Shown here piece by piece: positions 1 through 8,999 of a stretch of 64,000 nt of DNA. Position 1 is the first letter of the stretch. Each line of letters starts with the position of its first letter. Below the pieces are notes generated by a model, which saw nothing but the letters and a program-made list of their open reading frames with translations, had not been told where the DNA came from and did no database searches. The stretch is from Gambelia wislizenii. Its lineage: Eukaryota; Chordata; Lepidosauria; Squamata; Crotaphytidae. The stretch is from positions 224,563,501-224,627,500 of the forward strand of contig JAUMIR010000004.1 of assembly GCA_030847615.1 (NCBI GenBank). Reading direction: 5' to 3'. The position numbers and the translations under genes are program-made.

Positions 1-57
1 AGAAATTAAAAAAAAAACCACCAAAACACTATGGGAGATCAATTCACGGCTTGGCCT
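1..57 (+). mobile_element. fragment of GGACTTTATCAG-type MITE
   Basis: The stretch around 20-57 resembles an internal part of the MITE at 23080-23649 (a shared run of the type 'gggatcaatt.a.ggcttgg'). Neither end of the element is visible here, so this is only a fragment call. Confidence 0.3.
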
Positions 58-616
58 GTTAATTAAAAAGAATGTCTTTTTCACAGCAGCAGAACACTTG
101 AAGAACGCAAGGATAACGACATTGTACAATAGGGCCCCCCATTCACAGTATCCTGACATTGTTATAACACAATTTTTGCCACATCTGATCATCTCCTTGG
201 TCTCTTAAAAGAAGCAAACTGAGCACAGGTAGGGTTGCTTGGGAGAAGCATGAGCAGATGTCAAAGGAAATGCTACCATCCCCTTAGAGAAAAGGATGGA
301 AGAGGGTAACATTTCCTCTCCAAAGTAGCAATGAAACCATCTGTCAATTTTGCTTTCTCCCCCATTCAGATTTTTAAAATCTCAAGTTTCTTTCCATCTC
401 AAATACGATGACATTTGTGAATTTTCGCAAATTCTTATCAAAGCAGAAATAAACAAAATGCTTAACTATCACGGCCAAAGAGAATCTTATACAGCTTGCC
501 TATTGCTGCTACAGATAAGAAGCCTATTGGAAAAGAGAAGTGTTCATTCTAATTCAGCATCAACATGGCTGACCATGAAGAGATGGAAAGTTACACTTCA
601 AGAATGTAAGACACAT

Positions 617-780
617 TCACAGACTTACCATTTATAAATGAAACTGTGGATAACAGTAAATCCTATTAAAATAAAGAATGTCTGGTACAGACATACGATA
701 GAGCTAAATTCAAGGACCTAGTGATTCCTAGAGAGAATACCTCTCTAGGCATTTCCCAGTGTGACTCAATAGTATAGTAC
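617..780. mobile_element. internal fragment of TA-flanked (Tigger/mariner-like) MITE
   Basis: The sequence 'cttaccatttataaatgaaac' and a block containing 'cctctctaggcatttcccag' also occur, in the same order, inside the element at 16449-16712. The terminal inverted repeats are not visible in this copy, so the boundaries are approximate. Confidence 0.45.
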
Positions 781-870
781 AGTAATTTCAAACACAGAAA
801 AGGGTGGGCAACCCCAGCGCAGAGGCAATTCAGAAAAGATATACTCAGTCAGCTGCTTGTTACCCATGTT

Positions 871-1028
871 TGTTGTTGTGTGCCTTCAAGTCATTTCTGA
901 CTTATGGTAACCCTAAGGGAGGGGGGGGGCTGTCACAGGGTTTTCTTGTTCAGAGGGGGTTTCCATGGCCAAGCTGGAATTCAAACTCTATCTCTACAGT
1001 CATAGTTCAATGCTCAAACCATTACTCT
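871..1028 (-). mobile_element. tRNA-derived SINE (MIR/CORE-like), internally deleted
   Basis: Read on the - strand this has the layout of the complete SINE at 18967-19200: a tRNA-like head near 1028 and a tail ending 'gaaggcacacaacaac' near 871. The middle section ('caaggtcacccagtggg') is missing and a G-run replaces part of it, so this copy is deleted and old. Confidence 0.6.
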
Positions 1029-1179
1029 ATTTGTTATCTATGTACCTCTGGGCATTTCTGGTTTATCCCTTATATTTACCACAACACCTGACAATCCCTA
1101 GCAAGAACAAAATAATCACACCGCAGAGAGCTTTGAGAGACAAAAGAACTACAATTAGATTGACATGGCTACACTCCTG

Positions 1180-2160
1180 ATCATGATTTTAAAACAACAA
1201 TTAATCAATTACACAGTCCTGTGCAGTTTCTAATAACTAGTTATGTTCCTGTTTTAACCTATAGGGTTCTGTCAGGGAAGAGTTGGGTTCCTCCCACTGA
1301 CCCTACCTTTCTTCCAAGCTCCATACACTTCCAAATTCACAGACTGGGAAAGTTACTTTCTTGATGTACATAAAATGTTTTGGATCCATACTGGCTAAAT
1401 GATACTGGGAGATGTATTCCAAAGAAGTAACTTTTCTAAACACTGTCAATACTTCCTCACCAATCAAATATGACAAGATTGTACACATGCAAGTTTTGTG
1501 GGGAAAGTAGAATGTCTCATTTCCAAAATGTCTCTATGCACTGTTCAAAAGCCGCTTTGCAGATATTACACGTGTTCCTAAATCCTCAGGTTTGTACTTG
1601 GACAATTATGCAACAGTTCTTTGACTATGTAAAAAGAATTATACAAAACTTTCTTCCACTTTAAAAAATGTCATGAAAAATGCCAAAGTATATGTCTAGC
1701 CAAGCCAGCTTTTAAAATATTTCCCCCCACCCCAAGGCAGCATACACAAAATGATAGAAATAAGTGAAACCTATATCAATGAAAAAAAAATAAAAATAAA
1801 GGTAATCACACACACAAACAAACAAAAGTATAAAAACAAAGAGAAAAAAAATACAGTAAAATCATCTCATTTTAGCCAGCCATTGAATTATAACATCTCA
1901 AAAGAGAGCCACAAGAGCAAATGTCACAACACTCTAAACTTTCACTTCTAATTAAAAATAGACCAGGATGGGACATCATAAGCTCCAATTATTCTGATTT
2001 GGTAGGAACAGCCCCAATTAATCCTCTGTCAGTTCGCTTTTTTCAGCTGCTTTAAAAATGTCCCAGTTTCTCCTTTCTCTTCTCACTTTCCCCATTTGTC
2101 ATCAGCTTACTTCAATTGCTGCAAACTGGACAGCTTACTGCACTCTGAATTAAAGTGGCA
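1180..2160. other. unassigned AT-rich sequence
   Basis: No coding exon, RNA gene or recognisable transposon terminus is visible. The segment holds A-rich runs around 1780-1860. The short reading frames in it show no recognisable domain. Confidence 0.5.
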
Positions 2161-2298
2161 GCACAGCAGGAAGGTTCCATCTTGTTGATCTTGTTGATCT
2201 AGATGTTTTTAAGAAGGCTGTTAAAACAGATCTCTTCTGGCAGGCCTTCCCAGATTAGGTTAATGCTCAACTGCCATTTTACTGTTTTACTACTCTGC

Positions 2299-2308
2299 AT
2301 TTTATTAC
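2299..2308. repeat. left copy of 10-bp target-site duplication
   Basis: ATTTTATTAC, identical to 5980-5989. It brackets the zinc-finger-tailed LINE inserted in the L2-like element. Confidence 0.85.
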
Positions 2309-2814
2309 AGTGTGTATAGAGCCATTGAACTGTCTATTCTCCTTTATGGATCTGAAACATGAGTCACCTATCACCAACACTTACGACTTCTTGAATGCTT
2401 TCATCAGCGCTGTATATGCACAATCCTAAATATACACTGGACTGACTATGTGACGAATGTTGCTGTCCTTGAGCAAGCAGGGATCACCAGCATTGAGGCC
2501 ATGATACTGGGAACACAGCTGCACTGGGCAGCGCACGTTTCTAGGATGGAGGACCATTGCCTCCCAAAAATAGTACTCTACGGTGAACTCGCCATGGGTC
2601 AGCATAAGAGGGACGCTCCAAAAAAACAATACAAGGACTCCCTGAAACAACATCTCAGGCTCGGCCAAATTGATCACCAACAGTGGTCCGCCCTGGCCTC
2701 ACATCAGGAGGCATGGAGACGCACTATCCACAATGCTGCAGCCTTATTTGAGAACTCACGCCGAACAAGTCTTGAAAAGAAACGACAACACAGAAAGAAT
2801 CACAACCCGGAAAC

Positions 2815-5800
2815 AGTATTTTCTTTGGGGAGGGAGACAGTATTCTGGAAGGCAAAAGGGCTGCAGAAAATAGTCAAACTGTCATAGAGGGAACAAGGCA
2901 AACAGCGCAAGGACCCAACAGTGGGAGGCAAAAAAACTTGCACAGGAAGCAAGTAAAGGGAACACATGGTCTCAGATGTCTCTACACTAATGCACAGAGC
3001 ATGGGAAATAAGCAAGATGAACTTGAACTCCTCGCACTTCAAAACAAATATGATATAATAGGCATTACTGAAACCTGGTGGGATGAGTCTCATGATTGGA
3101 ATGTAGGAATAGAGGGGTATAACATTTATAGGAGAAACAGGCCAAACAGAAAAGGAGGAGGAATAGCATTATATGTCAGGGATATTTACACCAGTGAAGT
3201 GATCCACGACATCAATACTGGAAGCCAGGTGGAGAGCGTCTGGATAAAAATTAAAGGGGAGGGAAACAACAGGGATGTTATTGTGGGACTCTACTACAGA
3301 CCCCCAAATCAGACGGAGGAATTGGATGTTGCCTTTCTAGAACAGATGAACACACATGCAGAAAGGAGAGATGTAGTAGTGATGGGGGACTTCAACTATC
3401 CTGATATTTGCTGGCAATCTAACTCAGCCAAAACTACAAGGTCTAGCAAATTCCTTACATGCCTGGAAGACAATTTCATGGTCCAAAAGGTGGAAGAGGC
3501 AACAAGGGGGTCAGCTATTTTAGATCTGATCCTAACCAACAGAGATGACCTGGTTAATGGGGTGCAAGTGGTGGGATCCTTAGGTGAGAGTGATCATGTT
3601 CTCCTGGAGTTTGTTATACAATGGAAAGGAGAAGCCAGGCATAGTCAGACACGCATTCTTGACTTTAGGAGAGCTGATTTCAATAAACTCAGGGAAATAC
3701 TGGGGGTGATCCCATGGTCAGGAATACTAAAAGAGAAGAGACCTCAAGACGGATGGGACTTTCTCAAAAAGGAGATACTGAAGGCACAATTTCAAACAGT
3801 ACCATTGAGGAAGAAAAATGGGAGGTGTCTCAAGAAACCAGGATGGATGACTAAAGAACTTTCAATGGAGCTAAGTTTTAAATGGAACATGTATAGGAAA
3901 TGGAAAGGGGGGGAAATCACCAAAGAAGAATTCAAACAGATACCAAACACGTGTAGCAGTACAGTCACAAAAGGTAAAGCGCAGAATGAGCTCAGGCTTG
4001 CTAGGGAGGTTAAGAACAATAAAAAGGGTTTTTTGGGGTATGTCTGTAGCAAAAGGAGGAAGAAGGAAGTGACAGGGCCGCTACGTGGAGAAGATGGCAA
4101 AATGCTAACAGGGGACAGAGAAAAGGCAGAATTACTCAAGACCTTCTTTGCCTCAGTGTTTTCAGAAAAGGAAAAGGAGGACCGACCTGAGGATAATGGA
4201 ACAGAGGACACAATAGGGGAAATCCAGCTCAAAATAAGTAAAGAGATAGTACAGGAATACCTTCTTAATCTAAATGAATTTAAATCTCCAGGACCAGATG
4301 AACTGCATCCAAGAGTATTAAAAGAGCTGGCAAATGTAATCTCAGAGCCATTGGCAATAATATTTGAGAACTCCTGGAGAACAGGAGAAGTCCCAGAAGA
4401 CTGGAGGAGGGCAAACGTAGTTCCCATCTTCAAAAAGGGGAAAAAAGAGGATCCCAACAATTATCGTCCAGTTAGTCTGACATCAATACCAGGGAAGATT
4501 CTAGAGCAGATCATTAAACAGAGAGTCTGTGAACATTTAGAAGGCAATGCCATTATCACAAAAAGTCAACATGGGTTTCAGAGAAACAAGTCATGCCAGA
4601 CTAATCTGATCTCTTTTTTTGATAAAGTTACCAGCTTGGTAGATGAAGGGAACGCTGTGGACATCGCATACCTTGATTTCAGTAAGGCCTTTGACAAGGT
4701 TCCCCATGACATTCTTGCAAACAAGCTTGTAGAATGTGGGCTAGACAAGTTAACTGTTCAATGGATTTGTAATTGGTTGACCGGCCGAACCCAAAGGGTG
4801 CTCAGCAGTGGCTCCTCTTCGTCTTGGAAAGATATGACCAGTGGGGTGCCACAGGGTTCTGTCCTGGGCCCAGTGCTATTCAACATCTTTATCAATGACT
4901 TAGATGAGGGAATTAGGGGCATACTTATTAAATTTGCAGATGACACCAAATTGGGAGGAGTAGCTAATACCCTAGAGGACAGGATCAAAATTCAGAATGA
5001 CCTGGATAGACTGGAGAGCTGGGCCAAAGCTAACAAAATGAAATTCAATACGGAGAAATGTAAAGTACTGCATTTAGGGCGGAAAAATGAAATGCATAAA
5101 TATAGGATGGGAGAGACCTGGCTGAATGAGACTACGTGCGAAAGGGATCTAGGAGTCCTAGTAGACCACAAGTTGAACATGAGTCGACAGTGTGATGCGG
5201 CACCTAAAAAGGCCAATGCGATTTTGGGCTGTATCAATAGAAATATAGTGTCTAGATCAAGGGAAGTAATAGTGCCACTCTATTCTGCCTTGGTCAGACC
5301 TCACTTAGAATACTGTGCCCAGTTCTGGGCACCACAATTCAGAAAGGATATTGACAAATTGGAGCGTGTCCAGAGAAGGGCAACTAAAATGGTGAAAGGT
5401 CTGGAAACAATGCCTTATGAGGAGAGACTTAGGGAGCTGGGTATGTTTAGCCTGGGAAAAAGACGGTTAAGAGGCGATATGATAGCCCTGTTTAAGTATT
5501 TGAAGGGATGTCACGCTGAGGATGGAGCAAGCTTGTTTTCTGCTGCTCCAGAGACTGGAACACGGAGCAATGGGTGCAAGCTCCAGGAACAGAGATTCCA
5601 CCTCAACATGAGGAGGAACTTTTTGACAGTAAGAGCTGTTCGGCAGTGGAACACACTCCCTCGGAGCGTGGTGGGGTCTCCTTCCTTGGAGGTCTTTAAA
5701 CAGAGGCTGGATGGCCATCTGTCGGGGATGCTTTGATCAAGATTTCCTGCGTGGCAGGGGGTTGGAATGGATGGCCCTCGTGGTCTCTTCCAACTCTGCA

Positions 5801-5832
5801 GTTCTATGATTCTATGATTCTATGATTCTATG
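2815..5832 (+). mobile_element. CR1 LINE, near-complete ORF2, 5'-truncated
   Basis: About 3.0 kb. It ends in the CR1-type tail, four reiterations of 'attctatgat' at about 5797-5832, preceded by 'ggtctcttccaactctgcag'. The insertion point follows from comparison with 63786-63800, where 'gaaac' runs straight into 'atcaccc'; here the two are separated by this element. No target duplication is seen, as is usual for CR1. The ORF1 (gag-like) region is absent, so the copy is truncated on the 5' side just upstream of the endonuclease. Confidence 0.92.
2938..5736 (+). CDS. CR1 ORF2: APE endonuclease-reverse transcriptase
   Basis: The protein nicks target DNA and reverse-transcribes the element's RNA from the nick. 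The frame is open from 2776 to the stop at 5736, about 930 residues from 2938. The 2938 codon is TTG and the first ATG is at 3001 (residue 22). The native start is therefore probably lost with the truncated 5' end. Endonuclease motifs, counted from 2938: N18 in 'YTNAQS', E45 in 'GITETWW', D151 and N153 in 'MGDFN', S218-D219-H220 in 'GESDH'. Reverse transcriptase motifs: 'YRPVSLT', 'AYLDFSKAFD' (D580), 'GVPQGSVLGP', and 'FADD' (666-669) in place of YADD, as is normal for CR1. The C-terminal part ('LERVQRRATKMVKGLE', 'LRELGMFSLGKRRLRG') is typical of the family. No stop or frameshift was found. Length is close to full CR1 ORF2. Whether it is active cannot be judged. Confidence 0.9.
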   Translation: MHRKQVKGTHGLRCLYTNAQSMGNKQDELELLALQNKYDIIGITETWWDESHDWNVGIEGYNIYRRNRPNRKGGGIALYVRDIYTSEVIHDINTGSQVESVWIKIKGEGNNRDVIVGLYYRPPNQTEELDVAFLEQMNTHAERRDVVVMGDFNYPDICWQSNSAKTTRSSKFLTCLEDNFMVQKVEEATRGSAILDLILTNRDDLVNGVQVVGSLGESDHVLLEFVIQWKGEARHSQTRILDFRRADFNKLREILGVIPWSGILKEKRPQDGWDFLKKEILKAQFQTVPLRKKNGRCLKKPGWMTKELSMELSFKWNMYRKWKGGEITKEEFKQIPNTCSSTVTKGKAQNELRLAREVKNNKKGFLGYVCSKRRKKEVTGPLRGEDGKMLTGDREKAELLKTFFASVFSEKEKEDRPEDNGTEDTIGEIQLKISKEIVQEYLLNLNEFKSPGPDELHPRVLKELANVISEPLAIIFENSWRTGEVPEDWRRANVVPIFKKGKKEDPNNYRPVSLTSIPGKILEQIIKQRVCEHLEGNAIITKSQHGFQRNKSCQTNLISFFDKVTSLVDEGNAVDIAYLDFSKAFDKVPHDILANKLVECGLDKLTVQWICNWLTGRTQRVLSSGSSSSWKDMTSGVPQGSVLGPVLFNIFINDLDEGIRGILIKFADDTKLGGVANTLEDRIKIQNDLDRLESWAKANKMKFNTEKCKVLHLGRKNEMHKYRMGETWLNETTCERDLGVLVDHKLNMSRQCDAAPKKANAILGCINRNIVSRSREVIVPLYSALVRPHLEYCAQFWAPQFRKDIDKLERVQRRATKMVKGLETMPYEERLRELGMFSLGKRRLRGDMIALFKYLKGCHAEDGASLFSAAPETGTRSNGCKLQEQRFHLNMRRNFLTVRAVRQWNTLPRSVVGSPSLEVFKQRLDGHLSGML

Positions 5833-5979
5833 ATCACCCAAGGAGACCCTCTCCTGTGCTTTCTGCAACCGGACTTGTTTATTTCAGATTGGCCTTTTTA
5901 GTCATCAGCACACTTGCAGAAAGTGCGGGATGAGTCCTTCCTGAATCTTCGTTTGCGAAGAAAAGCCAGAGAGAGAGAG

Positions 5980-5989
5980 ATTTTATTAC
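5980..5989. repeat. right copy of 10-bp target-site duplication
   Basis: ATTTTATTAC, the partner of 2299-2308. It directly follows the (GA)n tail of the zinc-finger LINE and is followed by the rest of the L2-like 3' UTR. Confidence 0.85.
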
Positions 5990-6187
5990 TTTTATTCTTC
6001 ATGTTATGATCTTCTCTATGTTAAATTTAAGCTTATTTTAATATTTGTATTTATAGTTAAAAAATTGAATTAATTTATTATGATAGAAACTATTTTAATG
6101 ATGCTGTTTTAAAACTTGTATTGAACTATTGTTCAATGTTTTGTATGTTGTTTGCCACCCTGATCCTGGTGGGAGAGGTGGGATATA

Positions 6188-6210
6188 AATAAATAATAAT
6201 AATAATAATA

Positions 6211-6243
<33 letters not shown>
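6188..6243. repeat. (AAT)n/(ATT)n microsatellite at L2 tail
   Basis: Trinucleotide run that switches from AAT to ATT units. It is the 3' tail of the L2-like element. It creates a spurious poly-Asn/Tyr reading frame on the - strand. Confidence 0.9.
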
Positions 6244-6245
<2 letters not shown>

Positions 6246-6834
6246 GCCTTACTGCATGACATTGTTGTTCCTTAGTTCCAGTCCCATGGTAGACCAAGGC
6301 AAAACCATATCTTTTTGATAACTGGAAAAACCCGTTAGCAAAAAGATGCAGTTTTATCTTGGTGTCCCATGAGACCAGAATAAAAGAACATGAAGAATGA
6401 CGCATCATGCAGTAAGGCAACATGGAAGACGGTACCTTCCTGCTGCACTACCATTTTTCTTCTGACTGCAGTAAGCCCATGAGTTTAAAGTCCAACACTA
6501 GTTTGCACTCAATTAGCTGAGCAGGGGGGAGAGGAGAGGAGGGTGCAGAATCTTGCCATTCCCAGTAGGTTCGGGCAAAAGCAAAGTGCTACAGCCTCTC
6601 CTAAGCTGTTTGTACTCCCTCATTAATAATTTTTTGCCATCTTGATCACACTGTGATGTTGCTTGGTTACATGTGTCCTGATTTTCATCTGTGAAATGTT
6701 ATAGGATATGGACATTTTCGGGACTAGCCTGAAAGAGGACAAAGAGAAAGCCAAATGCTACCTTTTCAGTTTCATTCTCTCCTTCCTTTTCTGCCTCTAC
6801 AGTTCTCACAAAGTGGCTTGCAATACAAGAAATC

Positions 6835-6895
6835 TTATGTCAAATAAAAATGGTTAGTCTTTCTGGTGCCATAAGACTCTGCTATTTGTGCTGCA
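6835..6895 (+). mobile_element. Penelope-like element 3' end fragment
   Basis: 'tcttatgtcaaataaaaatg', then 'gttagtctttctggtgccat', then 'aagactctg'. This matches the terminal pattern (cttatgc..aataaa..gttagtct..aaggtgccacaag) also seen at 45380-45450 and 47600-47680. I read it as a Penelope-like element tail; the assignment rests on family resemblance. Confidence 0.45.
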
Positions 6896-7059
6896 AGAGA
6901 GAATGAAATGGCTCCCTGACATTGTTGAGGTTTTTACACTTCTGGAATTTTAAATAATTGTTTTCTATTCTGTTGCACCTGAAGTGTTGTCTTTATAGTT
7001 CAGTATTGACTGAGTTAATCTTCTACTATATCTGCACTGAGGCCAAGATAGGATCAACA

Positions 7060-7200
7060 CAACACCTACACCTGGGGTAGGAAAGTGAGGCCGACCAGCT
7101 GGTTTTGGCCTTAAATCCCCATCAACCATAGTCAACATAGCCAGGGTTAAAGGTTTATGGGAGCTGCACTCCTAAAACATGGATATCCACAGTGGCCCAT
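7060..7200. mobile_element. hAT-like foldback MITE, degraded
   Basis: Short inverted-repeat element of the type 'ggggtaggaa..ggcc' ... 'catcaaccatag' ... 'gggagctgcactcctaaaac'. It is similar in layout to the elements at 51493-51622 and 55201-55338. Confidence 0.4.
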
Positions 7201-7398
7201 GGTTTATGTAAAAATGTGATTGCTACTGTGGAGGATCACAGTAATGTATTCAGCATGGCATCTGTTGTTTGTTATGTGAAGAAGTACTACACAACAATGC
7301 CTTGAAGAATGCAAGAGTACTCATGTTGACTATAAAATAAAATCATAAGAACACATTGTGGTGATACCTTCCAACCAAAACATGCAACATTAATCCTG

Positions 7399-7432
7399 CT
7401 AACTTTTGAATCCCACTGCTTCTTCATCAGGC
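7399..7432 (-). ncRNA. hammerhead-like motif, decayed (Penelope-like tail)
   Basis: Read on the - strand: CTGATGA, then GAA..TTC as a short stem II, then AAAA in place of the core GAAA. The loss of G looks like CpG decay (TTCGAAA to TTCAAAA). It resembles the motif at 8921-8952. Confidence 0.35.
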
Positions 7433-7679
7433 AAAGATGGTTAAATAAATCATTCAGGGGAAGAAAATTGATGGTGGTAAAAGTCACAGGTCTGCATCTT
7501 GCTTGCTTGTTTGAAGTGTTACAGAGGGAGGGTCCATGGAAACAGAATGAGAAGTCTATAACCTCTATGACCATGATGTGACAGGGAACAAAATCAATAA
7601 AAGAAAGCAGTAGAACTTTCTTTATCCACTTGCAACCACCGAGTACCACCTGTTACCCCAAGTGCTCCAGGGTCTAAAG

Positions 7680-7752
7680 ATTGACATTAATGTGGGGAAT
7701 TAATGTAGGGAAGACCCTCTAAATATTGACATTAATTTGGGGAATTAATGTA
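7680..7752. repeat. tandem duplication, two 28-bp units
   Basis: The unit 'attgacattaatgtgggg' + 'aattaatgta' at 7680-7707 recurs at 7725-7752 with one difference, a 45-bp period. Confidence 0.8.
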
Positions 7753-8169
7753 CCTGACTTGGCAATGCAAGAGAAGGGTAATGGCAGGATCTTGTGACCA
7801 ACTATACCAATACTAAGGAGGAGACATAAGCTAGATAGTATAACAATAATCTTTATTTAGAAAAAAATAATAATAACCACATTCATGCACACATTCAGGC
7901 ATCAAGCATTCATGCAAGACTAGTGAAATAAGTAGGAAAGATTGAGGTAGAGGAACAGCAAAAGGAGTTTCCAGTAAGTGATACACCACCTTTTCCTGAA
8001 GATATGAGGTCGCAGAAAAAAACAGCAGGAGGGGGGCTCCCAATCTGGAATGGCTACACAGATGGACACAGTGTCCACAGGAAGTGGATCTGTGTGTACT
8101 TGAGTGGAGTTTTGGAAGGGTTTTTATAGTAAATATTTGCCTTCTGGGGATGGGATTTTGAGTAAAAGA

Positions 8170-8915
8170 CAATACTTTGTGGTGTTGCTACAAAAGTGAC
8201 AAAGACATTACAGATATGTTAATAGTGTTTTAATAGTTGAATACTTTGCAAATGAAAGGGAGGAAAAAACTTCCTTTGTTTAGGTGAGGGTAGACTGATG
8301 GGGGTTGTTTACAGGTTTTGAATCTGCCAGCCTGGCAAATGGGATTAGCCAGGTGTGCATGCCTCCAGTTGCCTTGCAAATTAGCAGTTCTTTATAATTC
8401 AAATGGCCTCTCCTTAAGAGCATTCCTGACTAATCAATGTTTGTCTTCGGGGTTTTCCTAGTTCCCCAGGTTTACGTTAATGGCTGCACTATGGGGAAGG
8501 CCACGTTTGACCTAATTATTAAATATCGGCAATTATTAATATAGTTATGGGGTTGGGCATGTCAAGGTAGGTAACATACCTCTAGAGATCTGGGTTGGTC
8601 TCTGTTCTACGTGAGGCCTCTTCCTAGGCACTGTACTGTCAGGCACAGAAATAAATTTAAGCATTGAAACAGGCAAGGCATGTGAACAGAAGACAAATTA
8701 GATCACTTGATCTTGGATGGGAACAGATCCTAAGAAAATTAAGCCCCAGGGTATAATCACATAAAGTTGATTCTCTCAGGTTAGGCTGCCCCCCTCCCCC
8801 TGTTCAGTATCTTCAAATCGTCAGCAAAAAAACCAAAAACAAAAACAAGGGTAGCCATGGTGACCATAAAACAAGATCCAAAATTCAGGGTATGAATCTT
8901 AAACCAATATTAATT
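8170..8915. other. unassigned sequence
   Basis: No exon, RNA gene or transposon end is recognised. A short A-rich run lies near 8830. Confidence 0.5.
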
Positions 8916-8920
8916 ACAAT

Positions 8921-8960
8921 AGCTTTTGAAGCTAGTGACTTCTTCATCACGAAAACAGAG
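8921..8960 (-). ncRNA. hammerhead-like motif, decayed
   Basis: On the - strand: GTGATGA (first core base changed from C), GAAG/CTTC stem II around 'tcactag', then AAAA where GAAA is expected. It belongs with 7399-7432. Confidence 0.3.
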
Positions 8961-8999
8961 TAAAAAAAATAATGCAGATGTTAGACACTATAGTTATTA

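Larger units (their letters stand above)
2309..5979 (+). mobile_element. 5'-truncated LINE with C-terminal zinc finger, interrupted by CR1
   Basis: Left part 2309-2814, right part 5833-5979. The left part translates to the post-RT tail of a non-LTR retrotransposon: 'LLYGSET', 'HLRLLECFHQRC', 'ILNIHW', 'VTNVAVLEQAG', 'HWAAHVSRMEDHCLPK', 'LYGELAMGQHKRDAPKKQYK'. An in-frame stop falls just after 'LLYGSET'. After the CR1 insertion the frame resumes with a zinc-finger-like segment: 'CAFCNRTC', then 'FSHQHTC'. It then ends in 'gaagaaaagccagagagag' and a (GA)n tail. The 10-bp duplication and 5' truncation indicate target-primed integration. The clade is not certain. A second copy of the same 3' end lies at 63755-63957 and shows the uninterrupted sequence at the CR1 insertion point. 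Confidence 0.8.
2164..6245 (+). mobile_element. L2-like LINE 3' end, interrupted by a second LINE
   Basis: The left part (about 2164-2308) encodes a decayed 'FKKAVKTDLFWQAF' stretch like the C-terminus of L2-clade reverse transcriptases. Compare 42480-42540, where the same run occurs. The right part (5980-6245) is the 3' UTR: 'tttgccaccctgatcctgg', then 'gggatataaataaa', then an (AAT/ATT)n tail. The two halves are separated by a 3.67-kb insertion flanked by a perfect 10-bp duplication, ATTTTATTAC, at 2299-2308 and 5980-5989. Rejoining at that duplication gives one continuous L2 tail. This L2 is therefore the oldest layer of a three-level nest. Confidence 0.8.

Noticed and set aside
2450..2887. 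Host gene with basic domain at 2450-2887
   Set aside because: The peptide is the post-RT tail of a LINE; the frame begins at a GTG and has a stop upstream, and the right flank is a CR1 insertion.
3792..4460. Open frame of 222 codons on the - strand
   Set aside because: It is the antisense shadow of the CR1 ORF2 on +, with low-complexity Ser/Leu content and no recognised domain.
6133..6423. Protein with poly-Asn/poly-Tyr on the - strand
   Set aside because: It is the translation of the ATT/AAT microsatellite at the L2 tail.
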